64,000 nt of DNA from Stentor roeselii. Its lineage: Eukaryota; Ciliophora; Heterotrichea; Heterotrichida; Stentoridae. The DNA is taken from assembly GCA_006503475.1 (NCBI GenBank), contig RSEH01000129.1:1-64000 (forward strand), given 5' to 3'. Both the position numbers and the translations under genes were made by a program. This document shows positions 1-9,829 of this stretch, in pieces; the stretch's first letter is position 1, and the number at the start of each line of letters is the position of its first letter. A model generated the notes under the pieces. The model had not been told where the DNA came from, did not search any database, and worked only from the letters and a program-made list of their open reading frames with translations.

Positions 1-43
1 TCCTCACTTCGAATATTTATTACTTAATTCATTCATACAAACC

Positions 44-733
44 TCAAAAGACAAGACACTTAGCACAAGCAGACTGCCCAGCACTTTTAACAGTATTTCT
101 ATGATTGCTTTTTAGACTCGCCATGCGTGTTAAAGAGTTTTCAATGGAAATCTTCATGATTTTTCCCGTCTGATTTTTTCCCTTAAAATTTTCATCAAAA
201 GTTTCAGTCTTGGTCTCCTCAAGAGTCCCTTTATCAGGTATATCCAAATGACCCAAACAAGAAGTAGATTTGTTTTCCTTCTCATATAAAACATCTTTCT
301 TCTCCAAGTTTCCATCACACAAAGACTTATTCTTTCCTGATTCCTTCTCCTCCTTGCTGTCCTTCATAGAGTTTTTCCTTAAAATTTCATAAATTTCAGT
401 GAGTTTAGGTTGTTTTTCTTTTTCCAGATAAAAGTCGCTTTCATCAAGAATTAAAATACCGGGTATCTGTTTTTCTTGAAGACTTTCATATGAAATTCCT
501 TGAATGCCCTGTTCTTTTTTCTCGTCAACCTGGAACTTTTCAGTATTTTCCAGAGAGTTCTCAAGTTCTTTAACGATTGAGTCGTAGTAAACATTGAAAC
601 TATCACAACTCGAGGCAGACTCATTATCCAAAGTCGAGATATGACAATGAACCTCCTGAGATTCTTCTACTTTAGAAACACTTAAAAGTAAATTCGAGAA
701 GTCTTGAGTGCTGAGACTAATTTCCTGATTCAT
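44..733 (-). CDS. Unknown 229-aa acidic protein with a possible C-terminal CaaX box
   Basis: I do not recognise this protein. The frame can be extended to a TTG at 742, but the first ATG is at 733 and is used here. The product is rich in Glu, Lys and Ser, looks mostly disordered and has no obvious domain. The last four residues are Cys-Leu-Val-Phe, directly before a TGA stop, with another Cys three residues upstream. That fits a prenylation (CaaX) signal with a nearby palmitoylation site, which would place the protein on a membrane. The TGA is not the end of a 15-nt intron, since introns here end in TAG, CAG or AAG. The lipid anchor is inferred from motif only. Confidence 0.6.
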   Translation of the reverse strand: MNQEISLSTQDFSNLLLSVSKVEESQEVHCHISTLDNESASSCDSFNVYYDSIVKELENSLENTEKFQVDEKKEQGIQGISYESLQEKQIPGILILDESDFYLEKEKQPKLTEIYEILRKNSMKDSKEEKESGKNKSLCDGNLEKKDVLYEKENKSTSCLGHLDIPDKGTLEETKTETFDENFKGKNQTGKIMKISIENSLTRMASLKSNHRNTVKSAGQSACAKCLVF

Positions 734-822
734 TTTATCCAATAAATAAAACCTAGACTACTTCGAAGACAGAGAAAAAAAAAGTTAATCGAATTTCCCT
801 ATTAAATCATGCATATTAAACA

Positions 823-2211
823 ATGGATAGCTTTAAAGTTTCAGCAAATGACTTCGTCACTGAAAAAAACTGCAGAATCAGCGATCATTATGAGGTAAAG
901 GAAGTTTTAGGAGAAGGGGCTTTCGGCTCTGTTAGGAAAATCACTCACAAAGTCACTGGAGAAGACAGAGCTGTTAAAATTTTACTTAAAAATCGACTTA
1001 ATAGCTTGGATTGCATGGAAAAGATTTTAAATGAAGTTAGAATCTTGCAGATGATGGACCATCCGAATATTTTAAAGGTTTTTGAATGTTATCAGGATAA
1101 GTTCTGTTATTGCATTGTCACTGAAATTTGTACTGGTGGAGAATTGTTTGAAAAAATCGCTGGGGGACGTGGAATTGAGGAAGAACGTGCTGCGGAGCTT
1201 ATTAAACATGTCATCTCGTGTGTTGCTTATTTACATGATCGTCATATCATGCATCGAGATTTGAAACCGGAGAACTTTTTATTACACAGCCACTCATCAA
1301 ACATGCTAAAACTTATTGACTTTGGAGCCTCTTGCCCCTACTCACCAGGCGAGTTCCTCACCCATCAAATAGGCACAAGCTACTACATGGCCCCAGAGAT
1401 GATATCAAATAAATACTCAGAAAAATGTGACCTTTGGAGTATCGGAGTGATTCTTCACATAATGCTGATAGGTTCCCCTCCATTTGAAGGCAAAAACGAC
1501 TCAGAAATCTTGAAAAAGATTCAAAAGACCAAACTCGACCCAACTCATCAAAAATACAAAAAAATCAACCCCAAGGCAAAAGACCTTCTTTTTAAACTAC
1601 TCAATACCAACCCTAGTCTTCGACCTTCAGCTCGAGAAGCTCTGAACCATGAGTGGTTAAAAAAGACTTTATTGAAACCAGTCGATAGAGCGAGTTCCAT
1701 GAGTTTATTAGAAAATCTTCAATCTTTTCATCCACACAAAAATATTGAAAAATTGACACTTTCTTTCATCACTTCTCACCTGCTAACAAGTTCAGAAATC
1801 GATAAAATGACAGAGCTCTTTGAAAGTTGGGATATAGACCAAAGTGGGACTCTTTCAAGAGAAGAGTTCAAGGCAGGGATCGGAGGATTTATCAGTCTTT
1901 CTGATAGAGAAATCGCGGATTTGTTTATGGATATCGATACCGACTCTTCAGGTGAAATCGACTTTTCTGAGTTTGTCACTGCTTGTTGTGTCAGGGATGG
2001 ACTGATGAATAGAAAAATCTTGGGCATTGTGTTTAACGAGTATGATTATGATCGCACTGGAAGAGTTGATCGGGAAAAACTCAAACATTTGGTCGCTGGA
2101 CATAAAAGCTTTGATGACTGTGTCTGGGATCAGATCATTGGGGAAATTGATGATAAGGGAAGAGGCTCTTTTGACTTTGAACAGTTTTATCAGGCCTTGG
2201 CTAGTAAATAA
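823..2211 (+). CDS. Calcium-dependent protein kinase (CDPK), non-myristoylated type
   Basis: A 462-aa serine/threonine kinase fused to calmodulin-like EF-hands, the CDPK layout of plants, ciliates and apicomplexans. The kinase spans about residues 22-280: Gly-rich loop GEGAFGSV (30-37), ATP lysine K52, catalytic loop HRDLKPEN (144-151), DFG (167-169) and APE (190-192). A junction helix follows, then EF-hand loops near 337-348, 372-383, 408-419 and 443-454. The first two loops look canonical; the third has Lys at position 12 and the fourth is degenerate. The N-terminus starts MDS, so there is no N-myristoylation glycine, unlike the CDPK at 56403-57860. It probably phosphorylates cytosolic targets in response to calcium; substrates cannot be read from sequence. 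Confidence 0.93.
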   Translation: MDSFKVSANDFVTEKNCRISDHYEVKEVLGEGAFGSVRKITHKVTGEDRAVKILLKNRLNSLDCMEKILNEVRILQMMDHPNILKVFECYQDKFCYCIVTEICTGGELFEKIAGGRGIEEERAAELIKHVISCVAYLHDRHIMHRDLKPENFLLHSHSSNMLKLIDFGASCPYSPGEFLTHQIGTSYYMAPEMISNKYSEKCDLWSIGVILHIMLIGSPPFEGKNDSEILKKIQKTKLDPTHQKYKKINPKAKDLLFKLLNTNPSLRPSAREALNHEWLKKTLLKPVDRASSMSLLENLQSFHPHKNIEKLTLSFITSHLLTSSEIDKMTELFESWDIDQSGTLSREEFKAGIGGFISLSDREIADLFMDIDTDSSGEIDFSEFVTACCVRDGLMNRKILGIVFNEYDYDRTGRVDREKLKHLVAGHKSFDDCVWDQIIGEIDDKGRGSFDFEQFYQALASK

Positions 2212-2481
2212 CTGGAAATGGAGATTTAGATGATTAGATATTTTGTTGGGGTATATATTTGGGAGGAATTTTAGGGTTTTTATTTTGGTTGAGAATTTTT
2301 AGTTTTAGGATTTTTTTGATCAGATATGATGAAAAGTTTAAATGACTCCTAACGTTAACCTAAAACAATAATTTCCCCAAATTGAAAATCCCTATTCCCA
2401 TCCAAATCACTACTCCAATCAATCCATCTAAAAAACCCTAATTTCCTCCTCAACGCCCAAAATCCAGTCATCCTAACAAAT

Positions 2482-3435
2482 ATGCAAACTGAAGACCATC
2501 TAACTGAATTCGTGAATTCCTACGAATACTCAGAAAACTCCGAAGAAATCATGGACGAGGTATCCTTTTCCGACAATTCCCCATTCATCACACAACCAGA
2601 GGCATTACTAGTCAATACCTCCGTTCTTTCTCTTCGAAATTCTCTTCTAAACATCCGAGAAAGTCTTTTAAACTACCGTTCAAAAGCCGCCTGCAAAATC
2701 CAGCGTTTTTTTCGTTCAATCAAAGAAAAAACCCGTGCTCGTCGTTTTTTCTTCTTACTTCACAGAACTCACGAAAAATTCCAGAAAATCTCGAAGGAAT
2801 TCGCGATAAATCTTCTGAAATTCAAGTTAAAATCATTAAAAAACCATGAAAATCTTCAAAAAAACTACAAAAAAATCATAAATCATTCAAGTCCCAAGCG
2901 AAAAATGTTAGTTCGAGCAGTTTCCATCGGAAGAGCTTTAAGAAAAATTGATAATTTCGTTGAAAAAGTTGCAAGTCGACGAGGAAGTCCAGAGTCTCCA
3001 GTGAAAATAAATGAAAACTACAGAAAAGAAGTGAAGAAGGTGAGAAAAGCTCAGTCATTTTTCATTAAATTAATTGCGAGTAATACTGAGGATTCTGAAT
3101 CTCAAGATTCAAAATCAACGACTCCTGGACTTGACCAGGTCGGGTGGAAAACTTTTCGAACTTCGATTGATTCGACGATGGAATCTTTGAATGAACCTCT
3201 GCCTGGGTCTCTGGTTTTTAAGAGGAACTTTAGGGTTAGGACACAGAAGAGGATTAGGTTGAATGTGGATGAATTGGAAAATGTTCTTTGTGCTGATTTA
3301 AAGGCTCCGATATGGAAATTTGAAGGGTGTATTGGAAGTAGGATACCGTATGCTAGGCCACAGAGGGAATTAGAAGATTTTCACGGTGTTAGGGACAAAT
3401 TAACTTGTGAATACAAAGATTTAATCAAGAGTTAA
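2482..3435 (+). CDS. IQ-motif protein of unknown function
   Basis: A 317-aa basic protein. An IQ-like calmodulin-binding helix lies near residues 69-90 (AACKIQRFFRSIKEKTRARR), followed by a Lys/Arg-rich helical stretch. The first 40 residues are acidic and the C-terminal third is probably globular. No enzyme domain is visible. The upstream 130 bases are strongly A/C-rich, typical of gene starts in this window, and the ATG follows directly. The gene is convergent with the LRR gene at 3497, with 61 bp between stops. Calmodulin binding is inferred from the single IQ motif. Confidence 0.75.
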   Translation: MQTEDHLTEFVNSYEYSENSEEIMDEVSFSDNSPFITQPEALLVNTSVLSLRNSLLNIRESLLNYRSKAACKIQRFFRSIKEKTRARRFFFLLHRTHEKFQKISKEFAINLLKFKLKSLKNHENLQKNYKKIINHSSPKRKMLVRAVSIGRALRKIDNFVEKVASRRGSPESPVKINENYRKEVKKVRKAQSFFIKLIASNTEDSESQDSKSTTPGLDQVGWKTFRTSIDSTMESLNEPLPGSLVFKRNFRVRTQKRIRLNVDELENVLCADLKAPIWKFEGCIGSRIPYARPQRELEDFHGVRDKLTCEYKDLIKS

Positions 3436-3496
3436 TAGATCTAATTAATTTAAACATTTGGATTAACATCATCATCCTATTCAAGTAACATACTTT

Positions 3497-6400
3497 TTAT
3501 AGTTCTTTGTATAAATCTGATAGTTGCTGATAAATTCTACGGTTTTCAGGGTATTCAGAGTCTTTCAACCCGGAATTTGTAGAAAGTCGAGAAATTTCTT
3601 GAAAGTTTTTAGATCTTGATATGTTTTGATTGGTTTGTAAGTCTTTTTGAAGAGAAAAAACCCTGTCGGTTTCGCAGTAAGGCCTTCGAAGTCGGGAATC
3701 TTGAAAGAAATTAAAAGATTTTTCATGCCTTTTTAGCTCATTCAGCTCTTGGTACTTCGAATTCAAAACGTGTGATACTCTTTGAAGCTCTTCTTCTTTT
3801 TTATCGAGGAAGATGTTTGTTTGTCTTAATGCTTGGTCTAAGTTGCTGTTTCTGGATTCGAGATCTTGGAGTTTTAGTTGTTCTTCTTCGATTTGTTTTT
3901 TTATTATGCAGAGATTTTCTTGTTTGTTCCTGATTTCATTTTCAATCAAAAATAATCTTTCCTCATTCAACTTTACACTTTCCACAAACTGCATACTAGC
4001 TTTTTCAATTTCAAAAGCGCGACTTCCACAATCCCTACTTTTAATCCTATTTTCTTCAAACATTTCAAAAGCGATTTTACTTTTTTCATTAAGATCCTGT
4101 AAAGCATGAGAACTTTCAGTTAACCTCAAAGAAACAATATTCAAAGCATTTTGTTTTGCTTCAATATCAAGTTCAAGTTGTTTGATTTCAGCCTGTCTGC
4201 TTTTAGACACCTTCAAAACATTTTCCAATTCAACTCTAAGTTGAACCTGAGCCTCCTGAATTTTATGTTCAAGATAATAAAGTTGATTTTCCTTACATTT
4301 GATATCCTCAGCTATTCTTACCTGCTCCGAACAAGTAAAATCTTTATTTTTTTCCACATCTTGCAAGACCTTCTGATGATTCTGCAAAGATTCTGAAGAT
4401 TCTTTAACCTTTATTCGAGTTTCTTGCAATTTTTCGCCTTCATCGTCGATTAAAGCTTGCATTCGACTTAGATCTTGAAAGGTTTTAAATTTTTTTTCAT
4501 TGTAAACTTCGCATTCTTCTTTAACGCTTTGAAGTTTGTAGTCAAGTTTTATTATTGAAGACTCTAAAACGTGTTTTTCATTTTGAAGAACTTCTAGTTT
4601 TGATTCTAGGTCATTCAGTTCTAAACGCTTTGAATGGATTTCTTCAGAGAGAATTGAAAGAGTCTCTTTTAAGGAATCTTGATGGACTTTTTGAGGGTCT
4701 TTTTGAAGACTTTGACGGAATTTTTGAAGGTCGGCACGGTCTTGGTTTAGTTTTTGGATTTTTTCAGAGATTTCTTGGTTTTTTGCGGAATATGATGCGA
4801 GTAGTTTTTGCTTTTTTTGTTTGAATCTGGAACATTTTTCTTCGAAATGATCAAAAAGGTTTTTATATTTTTCGAAAAGAGTGAAAAAGGATTCTGGGTT
4901 ATTAATTTTCATTTTTGATAGAAATATCTGGAAATTTTTCTGAAATTCTGGATTTTCCTCTGATTTCCAGATAAAATTCTGCAACCCATTATTTTTTTCT
5001 GAAAAATTTTGTATTTTTTCCTGTAAATTTCTTACTTTTTCCTGTAAGTTCGTTTGGACTTCCTGTAAATTCTGATTTTTTTCCTGTAAATTCTTAATTT
5101 CTTTATTTTTTTTCACAATAATCTCTCTAAGATTATCAATTTCCCTTTTCAACTCCTCAACCTGACCACTAACTTCAAAATTATTCTTTTCCTGCAATTT
5201 TTTACTAAAAATCTGTATTTTCGCTTCAAGTTTTTTAATTTCTTCATTTTGCTTTGAATTGATAGCCAAGAACTCACTTCTTTCCTTGTCAATAATTTGA
5301 CATATTTTATTCGCCCATCTTTTATACTCAATTCTCTGATCTTCACTTTCCTCAATCCAAAGTTGATCAGTGAGCTTTGTCCAAATCTTTTCAAGTGCTG
5401 AGTCGATCGGGTTAATTTCAAGTCGATTACCAATCAATTCATTGCATTCTTCGATTTTTTTTTTAAGATTCGCGATTTCGGCTTGAAAATTTAAAATTTT
5501 ATCGTTTAGGTCTTTTGACTTGATTTCAAGTGATTTTACTTCCGAACTTTTGAACTTCGGGGTACTATTGATTAAGGAATCCATTCTTGTTATTTCTGAA
5601 GCGATTTTTTCTAGTTCTTCTATTACTACGGCGTATTGACTTTCTTGCTCTTCTATTGTTTCTTTTAAAAGTTTACGCTCGTCGAGAAGATGGATTTCTT
5701 CGATTATTTGGTTTCCTGAGTCTTTTGATTGGGATCGAAGAGAGTCGAGCCTTTGGGAGAGAGTTGAGAGATGTTCACGGTTTTCGCACATGCTTTGTTG
5801 AAGTGATAGAGATGTGTTGTTTAGGGTTTCGGCTCGGTCAAGGAGCTCCTTCATATATTTTTTATCTGGAGTAGACTTTTCGATCTCCTGGATCTGTCCA
5901 TGTACTACATTGAGTTCATCAATCAAAGAATTTACCTCTTTAGATTTAATCCCGAGTTCATTTTTTAGGTCTTTCAAATTTTCTTTGTAAACCCATAGGG
6001 ATGCATTTACAGAAGGATTATGACTGACAGGTTCTCCATCTATCATTTTTAAACTCGAGATCTTTGCAGGAAGATAATCTTTCAAATCAGCTTGTTTAAC
6101 CATATTTCCTGCAGTTAAAACATGTTCAAGCGCATTCAAGACATCTAAATTCCCAAACTCACTAATCCTCGCGATTTTATTTTTAGAAACATTGAAAAAA
6201 ATCAAGTTTTTCAATCCTTGAAGTCCTTCTCGATTAATTTCTTTAAGTAAGTTTCCTGAGAGATTCAAATGTTCAAGTTTCACAAGAGAATCAAGATTTT
6301 CAATTTTTTTGATGCTGTTTTCAGACAGGTCTAACAGTTTTAGATTCGATAGACTTGACAAGTTCTCGATTTTTGAGATATAATTATAAGTAAGTCGAAG

Positions 6401-6553
6401 TTCTTGAAGGTTTTCGCATTCTTCGAGGTTTTCGATTCTTTTTATTTTTAAGGATTTTGAGTAAAAGTCAAGCCGGGTTATTTTTTTCAGGTCTTTTTCA
6501 CCTGAGAACTTTACGATAAGGGAACTTGTGATACCTCCAGATTTTATTTCCAT
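3497..6553 (-). CDS. Leucine-rich repeat plus long coiled-coil protein (centriolin-like layout)
   Basis: A 1018-aa protein. Residues about 25-180 hold several SDS22-type leucine-rich repeats (pattern LxxLxLxxNxIxxIENL) ending in an LRR-cap-like segment. From about residue 185 to 1000 it is almost continuous coiled coil rich in Glu, Lys, Gln and Leu, including a short run of QEKNQNLQE/VQTNLQE-like units near 490-530. LRR followed by a long coiled coil is the layout of centriolin and LRRCC1, proteins of basal bodies and centrosomes. In a ciliate with thousands of basal bodies such a role is plausible, but the coiled coil alone cannot prove orthology. Confidence 0.85.
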   Translation of the reverse strand: MEIKSGGITSSLIVKFSGEKDLKKITRLDFYSKSLKIKRIENLEECENLQELRLTYNYISKIENLSSLSNLKLLDLSENSIKKIENLDSLVKLEHLNLSGNLLKEINREGLQGLKNLIFFNVSKNKIARISEFGNLDVLNALEHVLTAGNMVKQADLKDYLPAKISSLKMIDGEPVSHNPSVNASLWVYKENLKDLKNELGIKSKEVNSLIDELNVVHGQIQEIEKSTPDKKYMKELLDRAETLNNTSLSLQQSMCENREHLSTLSQRLDSLRSQSKDSGNQIIEEIHLLDERKLLKETIEEQESQYAVVIEELEKIASEITRMDSLINSTPKFKSSEVKSLEIKSKDLNDKILNFQAEIANLKKKIEECNELIGNRLEINPIDSALEKIWTKLTDQLWIEESEDQRIEYKRWANKICQIIDKERSEFLAINSKQNEEIKKLEAKIQIFSKKLQEKNNFEVSGQVEELKREIDNLREIIVKKNKEIKNLQEKNQNLQEVQTNLQEKVRNLQEKIQNFSEKNNGLQNFIWKSEENPEFQKNFQIFLSKMKINNPESFFTLFEKYKNLFDHFEEKCSRFKQKKQKLLASYSAKNQEISEKIQKLNQDRADLQKFRQSLQKDPQKVHQDSLKETLSILSEEIHSKRLELNDLESKLEVLQNEKHVLESSIIKLDYKLQSVKEECEVYNEKKFKTFQDLSRMQALIDDEGEKLQETRIKVKESSESLQNHQKVLQDVEKNKDFTCSEQVRIAEDIKCKENQLYYLEHKIQEAQVQLRVELENVLKVSKSRQAEIKQLELDIEAKQNALNIVSLRLTESSHALQDLNEKSKIAFEMFEENRIKSRDCGSRAFEIEKASMQFVESVKLNEERLFLIENEIRNKQENLCIIKKQIEEEQLKLQDLESRNSNLDQALRQTNIFLDKKEEELQRVSHVLNSKYQELNELKRHEKSFNFFQDSRLRRPYCETDRVFSLQKDLQTNQNISRSKNFQEISRLSTNSGLKDSEYPENRRIYQQLSDLYKEL

Positions 6554-6743
6554 TGTTCGGGTTATATTTCATTTAAAGTATGAATAAGGAGGTATTTGTT
6601 TTAGGATTTTAGATTTTAATGAATATTTCGAGCTTTCTTGTAAATGATAGAATAATTTGATTTCTAATGAAATTTTAAAGGAAGGGTAAAATTTTTCTTT
6701 TCTGAAAAATTTTTCATATCATTCTCTAAATAAAAGTAAGCCT

Positions 6744-8714
6744 TTAATTAATTAAATCTCTGATATCTTCAAAGTCTTCAATTTTCGCGAACTTTGGAGG
6801 TTTACTATGACTAAATTTAATCACTCCTCCCACCTCAATATTATGAATTCTCCTCAATATCGGTGGGGTTACAAATGTCTGATCCTGCCTCATTTTCATA
6901 GTCTTTCCAAATTCAAACCTAACATCCTGTTCCTCATCATTTTCCAGTAAAACCCTTGCACTTTCCCAAACATTTTCCAAACTTCTACAGAAGTTAACAG
7001 CATCAGCACACATAATTCTAACATTTTTCACATCATCTTTCGCTAAACTAACAACTTGATCTAAAAAGTCACCAGCGAATTCAGTAGCTGAGAAATGTTT
7101 AACTATCGTTAAAAACACAATTTTTGAATTAACAGAACCTGTCGCGTATTTTTTTATACATAATTCAATATGTCTTTTCCAGTCACTATTCTTAGCAAGA
7201 AGGTAAAGAGCAAGTTTTGCAGTTTCTTTAGCAGCAGAAAGTCTTACAGTAGAATGTTGATCTTCACAAAGTTCAAGAGCAAGAGGCCAGATATCAGTAT
7301 AAATACAGTTATAATCAAATACCCCGATATACTCACAAAGCCCTAAAGCTAAAATACCTCTTTTTCTCCAATCTCTATCTCTTGCCAGATTTTTCACAAT
7401 ATTTTTATACCGATCACGATCTTCAGGAAACAATTCCCTTAAAAAATTAGGAAGACATTCAAAAGCAGTACCTTTAACATCCTCATCCTCACAAATCTTA
7501 TCAAAAATTTCAGTCAAATCCTTTCCAGCAACTTCAGCTCCTAAAATCTTTCCAACTTCATGAATCGATTTAAGCAGACAATTTTTCGTCCTAGAGTCAC
7601 TTTCAGCTAATTTCTGAAAAAGTTTTTTCATTTCACCCCAAGCTGGAGTTCCTAGAGTTAAAAGTACTCCAGGGAAGTAAAAAGCTGCATGAAAATGGCC
7701 AGAATCAGGGACTTTCAAGTAACTTTTTACAAGAACTTCTGGAATAGGGACTTTTGCATAAATAATGACGCAACAGCAGGTGTTGATTGACTGTTCTTTC
7801 ACCCATTTTGACTTATCCTTCAGTGATTTACAGAAAATTGGAAGGAGAAGGTCTTGCATGTCTCGGTTGGAGTTTTTGAAGACTCTTGGGAAGAAAGAAA
7901 TGCTTTGCTTACGGATGTTCCAGTTGTCGCTTTCCATGTAGTTGATGTAGAGAGAGACCAGCTTTGATCGAAGAGACTCGCTGTGGGGAAGCATGAAAAG
8001 ACAAGCGATTAACTCGATCATTACTTTTGAAATGTTTAATGATGAGTCTTGTGCTATTTCGTGGATTTCACGGAAAAAGTACTTCTCCGTTAAGTCGCTT
8101 CCAATGCTTTTGCAGATTCGGCTTAATAGGGTTAATGATTGCTGTGTTTGGTCTTCACGGGACTTCTCGAGGATTAGTGAAAGTGTTATCCCGATTATCT
8201 CGTTGTTTATCTTGCTTGGGTGTAAAAAGGGAATCATTAGAGGAATGCTCTCGATCATTGCTCTGGAGACTTCTGCGTCTTTGCTTAGGGATAGGGTTCT
8301 GGTCACCTCAAGGTAAGACTTGCTTGAATGTTTATTAAGAACAGGACTCTAAATAAAAAAGACTTGAGTAATAGATGAGATAATATAAGGAAATTGAAGA
8401 GCCAGCTCTTTCTGCACCTCTGGACAATCTTCAGCCTTCTATAGAGGAGTTACTATTGAAGTTAGCAATGGGTCAATATATCCTGCAGCAGATGGTCCAA
8501 GTTCTTCAATCGTATTCGGAAGTTCACTAACGAATCGCTGTCGGTCACTTGGAGAATCACTTAAAGCATAAGAGTTTATCTTGAATAGCGCATAGTCAAC
8601 TGATGGCAAAGACGAGATCTTCTTATAAGTCCTTAGGCCTGGCCCATTCAAGTCATCCACATCGAGGTAAGACTTGAGATCGATGAATCCTCGAAGAATT
8701 CCGAATTCTGTCAT
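6744..8714 (-). CDS. HEAT-repeat phosphatase regulatory subunit, PP4R1-like (two 15-nt introns)
   Basis: The gene is spliced from three exons: 8714-8454, 8438-8364 and 8348-6744. The introns at 8439-8453 and 8349-8363 are both 15 nt (GTAACTCCTCTATAG and GTCTTTTTTATTTAG). The product is 646 aa and made almost wholly of HEAT repeats. Segments such as FHAAFYFPGVLLTLG followed by SIHEVGKILG match the PP4 regulatory subunit 1 pattern as I remember it (FxxAFxFPxVxLTLG, then SIHELAxILG), better than the PP2A A subunit. PP4R1 scaffolds the PP4 or PP2A catalytic subunit and selects substrates. The ATG at 8714 gives an unbroken first exon. Reading only the long third exon would miss about 110 N-terminal residues. 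Confidence 0.85.
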
Positions 8715-8921
8715 TTTTAGGATATTTTATTGAAATATTTCTGTGAAGATGACATCAGATGAGAAAAAGTTACAACAATAATAAGGTTATTTATATGATT
8801 TCGAAGAATATTATTATGGGAATTTATAGTTTTTATTTAAGTTTTAGAAAAGGTTTATGTTTCAGATTTCCATGATTATTTTATTAGGATTCTTAATAGT
8901 TTTTATTAAAATAGTAGACAT

Positions 8922-9362
8922 CTATGAGTAGATGTATAAGTCAGGAGTGACTATCTCATATTTCTTTTTCTTGTCGTCTACGCAGATGTTTATGCCAGAT
9001 CTCGGTATTTTGCGAGGTCTCATTGTATCTCGAAATCTAACATTTTTATACCTTTCGATCAACTTATCATACTCATCTTTGAGCTGCTTCGGGTTAATAA
9101 GTTGTTCTTTCAAATTTCTCGCTTGCTGAAGATTATCCTTCTGTACAAAACCCTCTCTTTTTTTCAAATTTTTAAGAATAAATGAGAACTGAAACAAGTC
9201 ACTCTTTTGATACATGGCAAGACTAGATTTAGCAGGTGTCGAAGGCCTTTCCTGCCTTAAAAATCGTTTAAGGACTATCGGGTTAGTATTTTCATTGATA
9301 GACTCTAGTTCAAAGGACTGAAAAGTCTCGTATTCAGTGCATTTGGTCCTGATTAACGACAT
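8922..9362 (-). CDS. Small conserved-looking protein, unknown
   Basis: A 146-aa protein that I do not recognise. The N-terminal third may be disordered, the middle (about 60-110) is a charged helix with coiled-coil character, and the tail is basic and Tyr-rich (KKKYEIVTPDLYIYS). The ATG at 9362 lies 44 bp from the divergent ATG at 9407, so the two genes share one promoter region. The TAG stop cannot be the end of a 15-nt intron because no GT lies 15 nt upstream. No targeting signal is evident. Confidence 0.6.
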   Translation of the reverse strand: MSLIRTKCTEYETFQSFELESINENTNPIVLKRFLRQERPSTPAKSSLAMYQKSDLFQFSFILKNLKKREGFVQKDNLQQARNLKEQLINPKQLKDEYDKLIERYKNVRFRDTMRPRKIPRSGINICVDDKKKKYEIVTPDLYIYS

Positions 9363-9406
9363 TAATTTGAATACTTAGTTATTATTATAGCCAAATATAG
9401 ACATAA
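9363..9406. promoter_or_regulatory. Compact bidirectional promoter region (44 bp)
   Basis: This is the whole interval between the divergent start codons at 9362 (minus) and 9407 (plus). It is almost entirely A/T, with TTATTATTATAG and AATATAGACATAAATG-like strings. Regulatory function is inferred only from position. Confidence 0.4.
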
Positions 9407-9742
9407 ATGGCCGGCTCTTTGCAAGAAATATCAACTCTGCTTATACAGCAGATTTCAAGACAGAATATCAATGAACTTGCGAGTAACAAGCAAATAATGA
9501 AATTAATTGATGAGTTAAAAGCTCTGAATGTGAGACTTCCACTTGATTTTAATATCGAGCATGTAGCGAATAATCATCAATTTTTTTACCCTTTGAGGAA
9601 CTGTGATGGCATCCATTGTTTTGAATGCTTACTTAAAAGTATTCAACAAGGGGTCCTTGTGTGTGAGCATTCAATGAAATTAACTCGGTATGAAAAGCAT
9701 CATATTCCTTTGATTGATAAAAAATTAAGAGAAAGTGTTTAG
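9407..9742 (+). CDS. Small Cys/His-containing protein, unknown
   Basis: A 111-aa protein. The N-terminal 45 residues form an amphipathic helix-rich segment. A Cys/His cluster follows near residues 66-92 (CDGIHCFECL, then LVCEH), which could bind zinc, although the spacing matches no family I can name. A basic tail ends the protein. The start is supported by an A/T-rich divergent spacer and the absence of an earlier ATG in frame. No 15-nt intron fits the terminal TAG. The function is unknown. Confidence 0.6.
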   Translation: MAGSLQEISTLLIQQISRQNINELASNKQIMKLIDELKALNVRLPLDFNIEHVANNHQFFYPLRNCDGIHCFECLLKSIQQGVLVCEHSMKLTRYEKHHIPLIDKKLRESV

Positions 9743-9829
9743 GAGCATGCTTAAGATTTAGATTAAATAATTCTATGTTAAACTTAGTGGCATAGTCGAT
9801 TCTATTTTATACACCTCGAATTAATAAAA

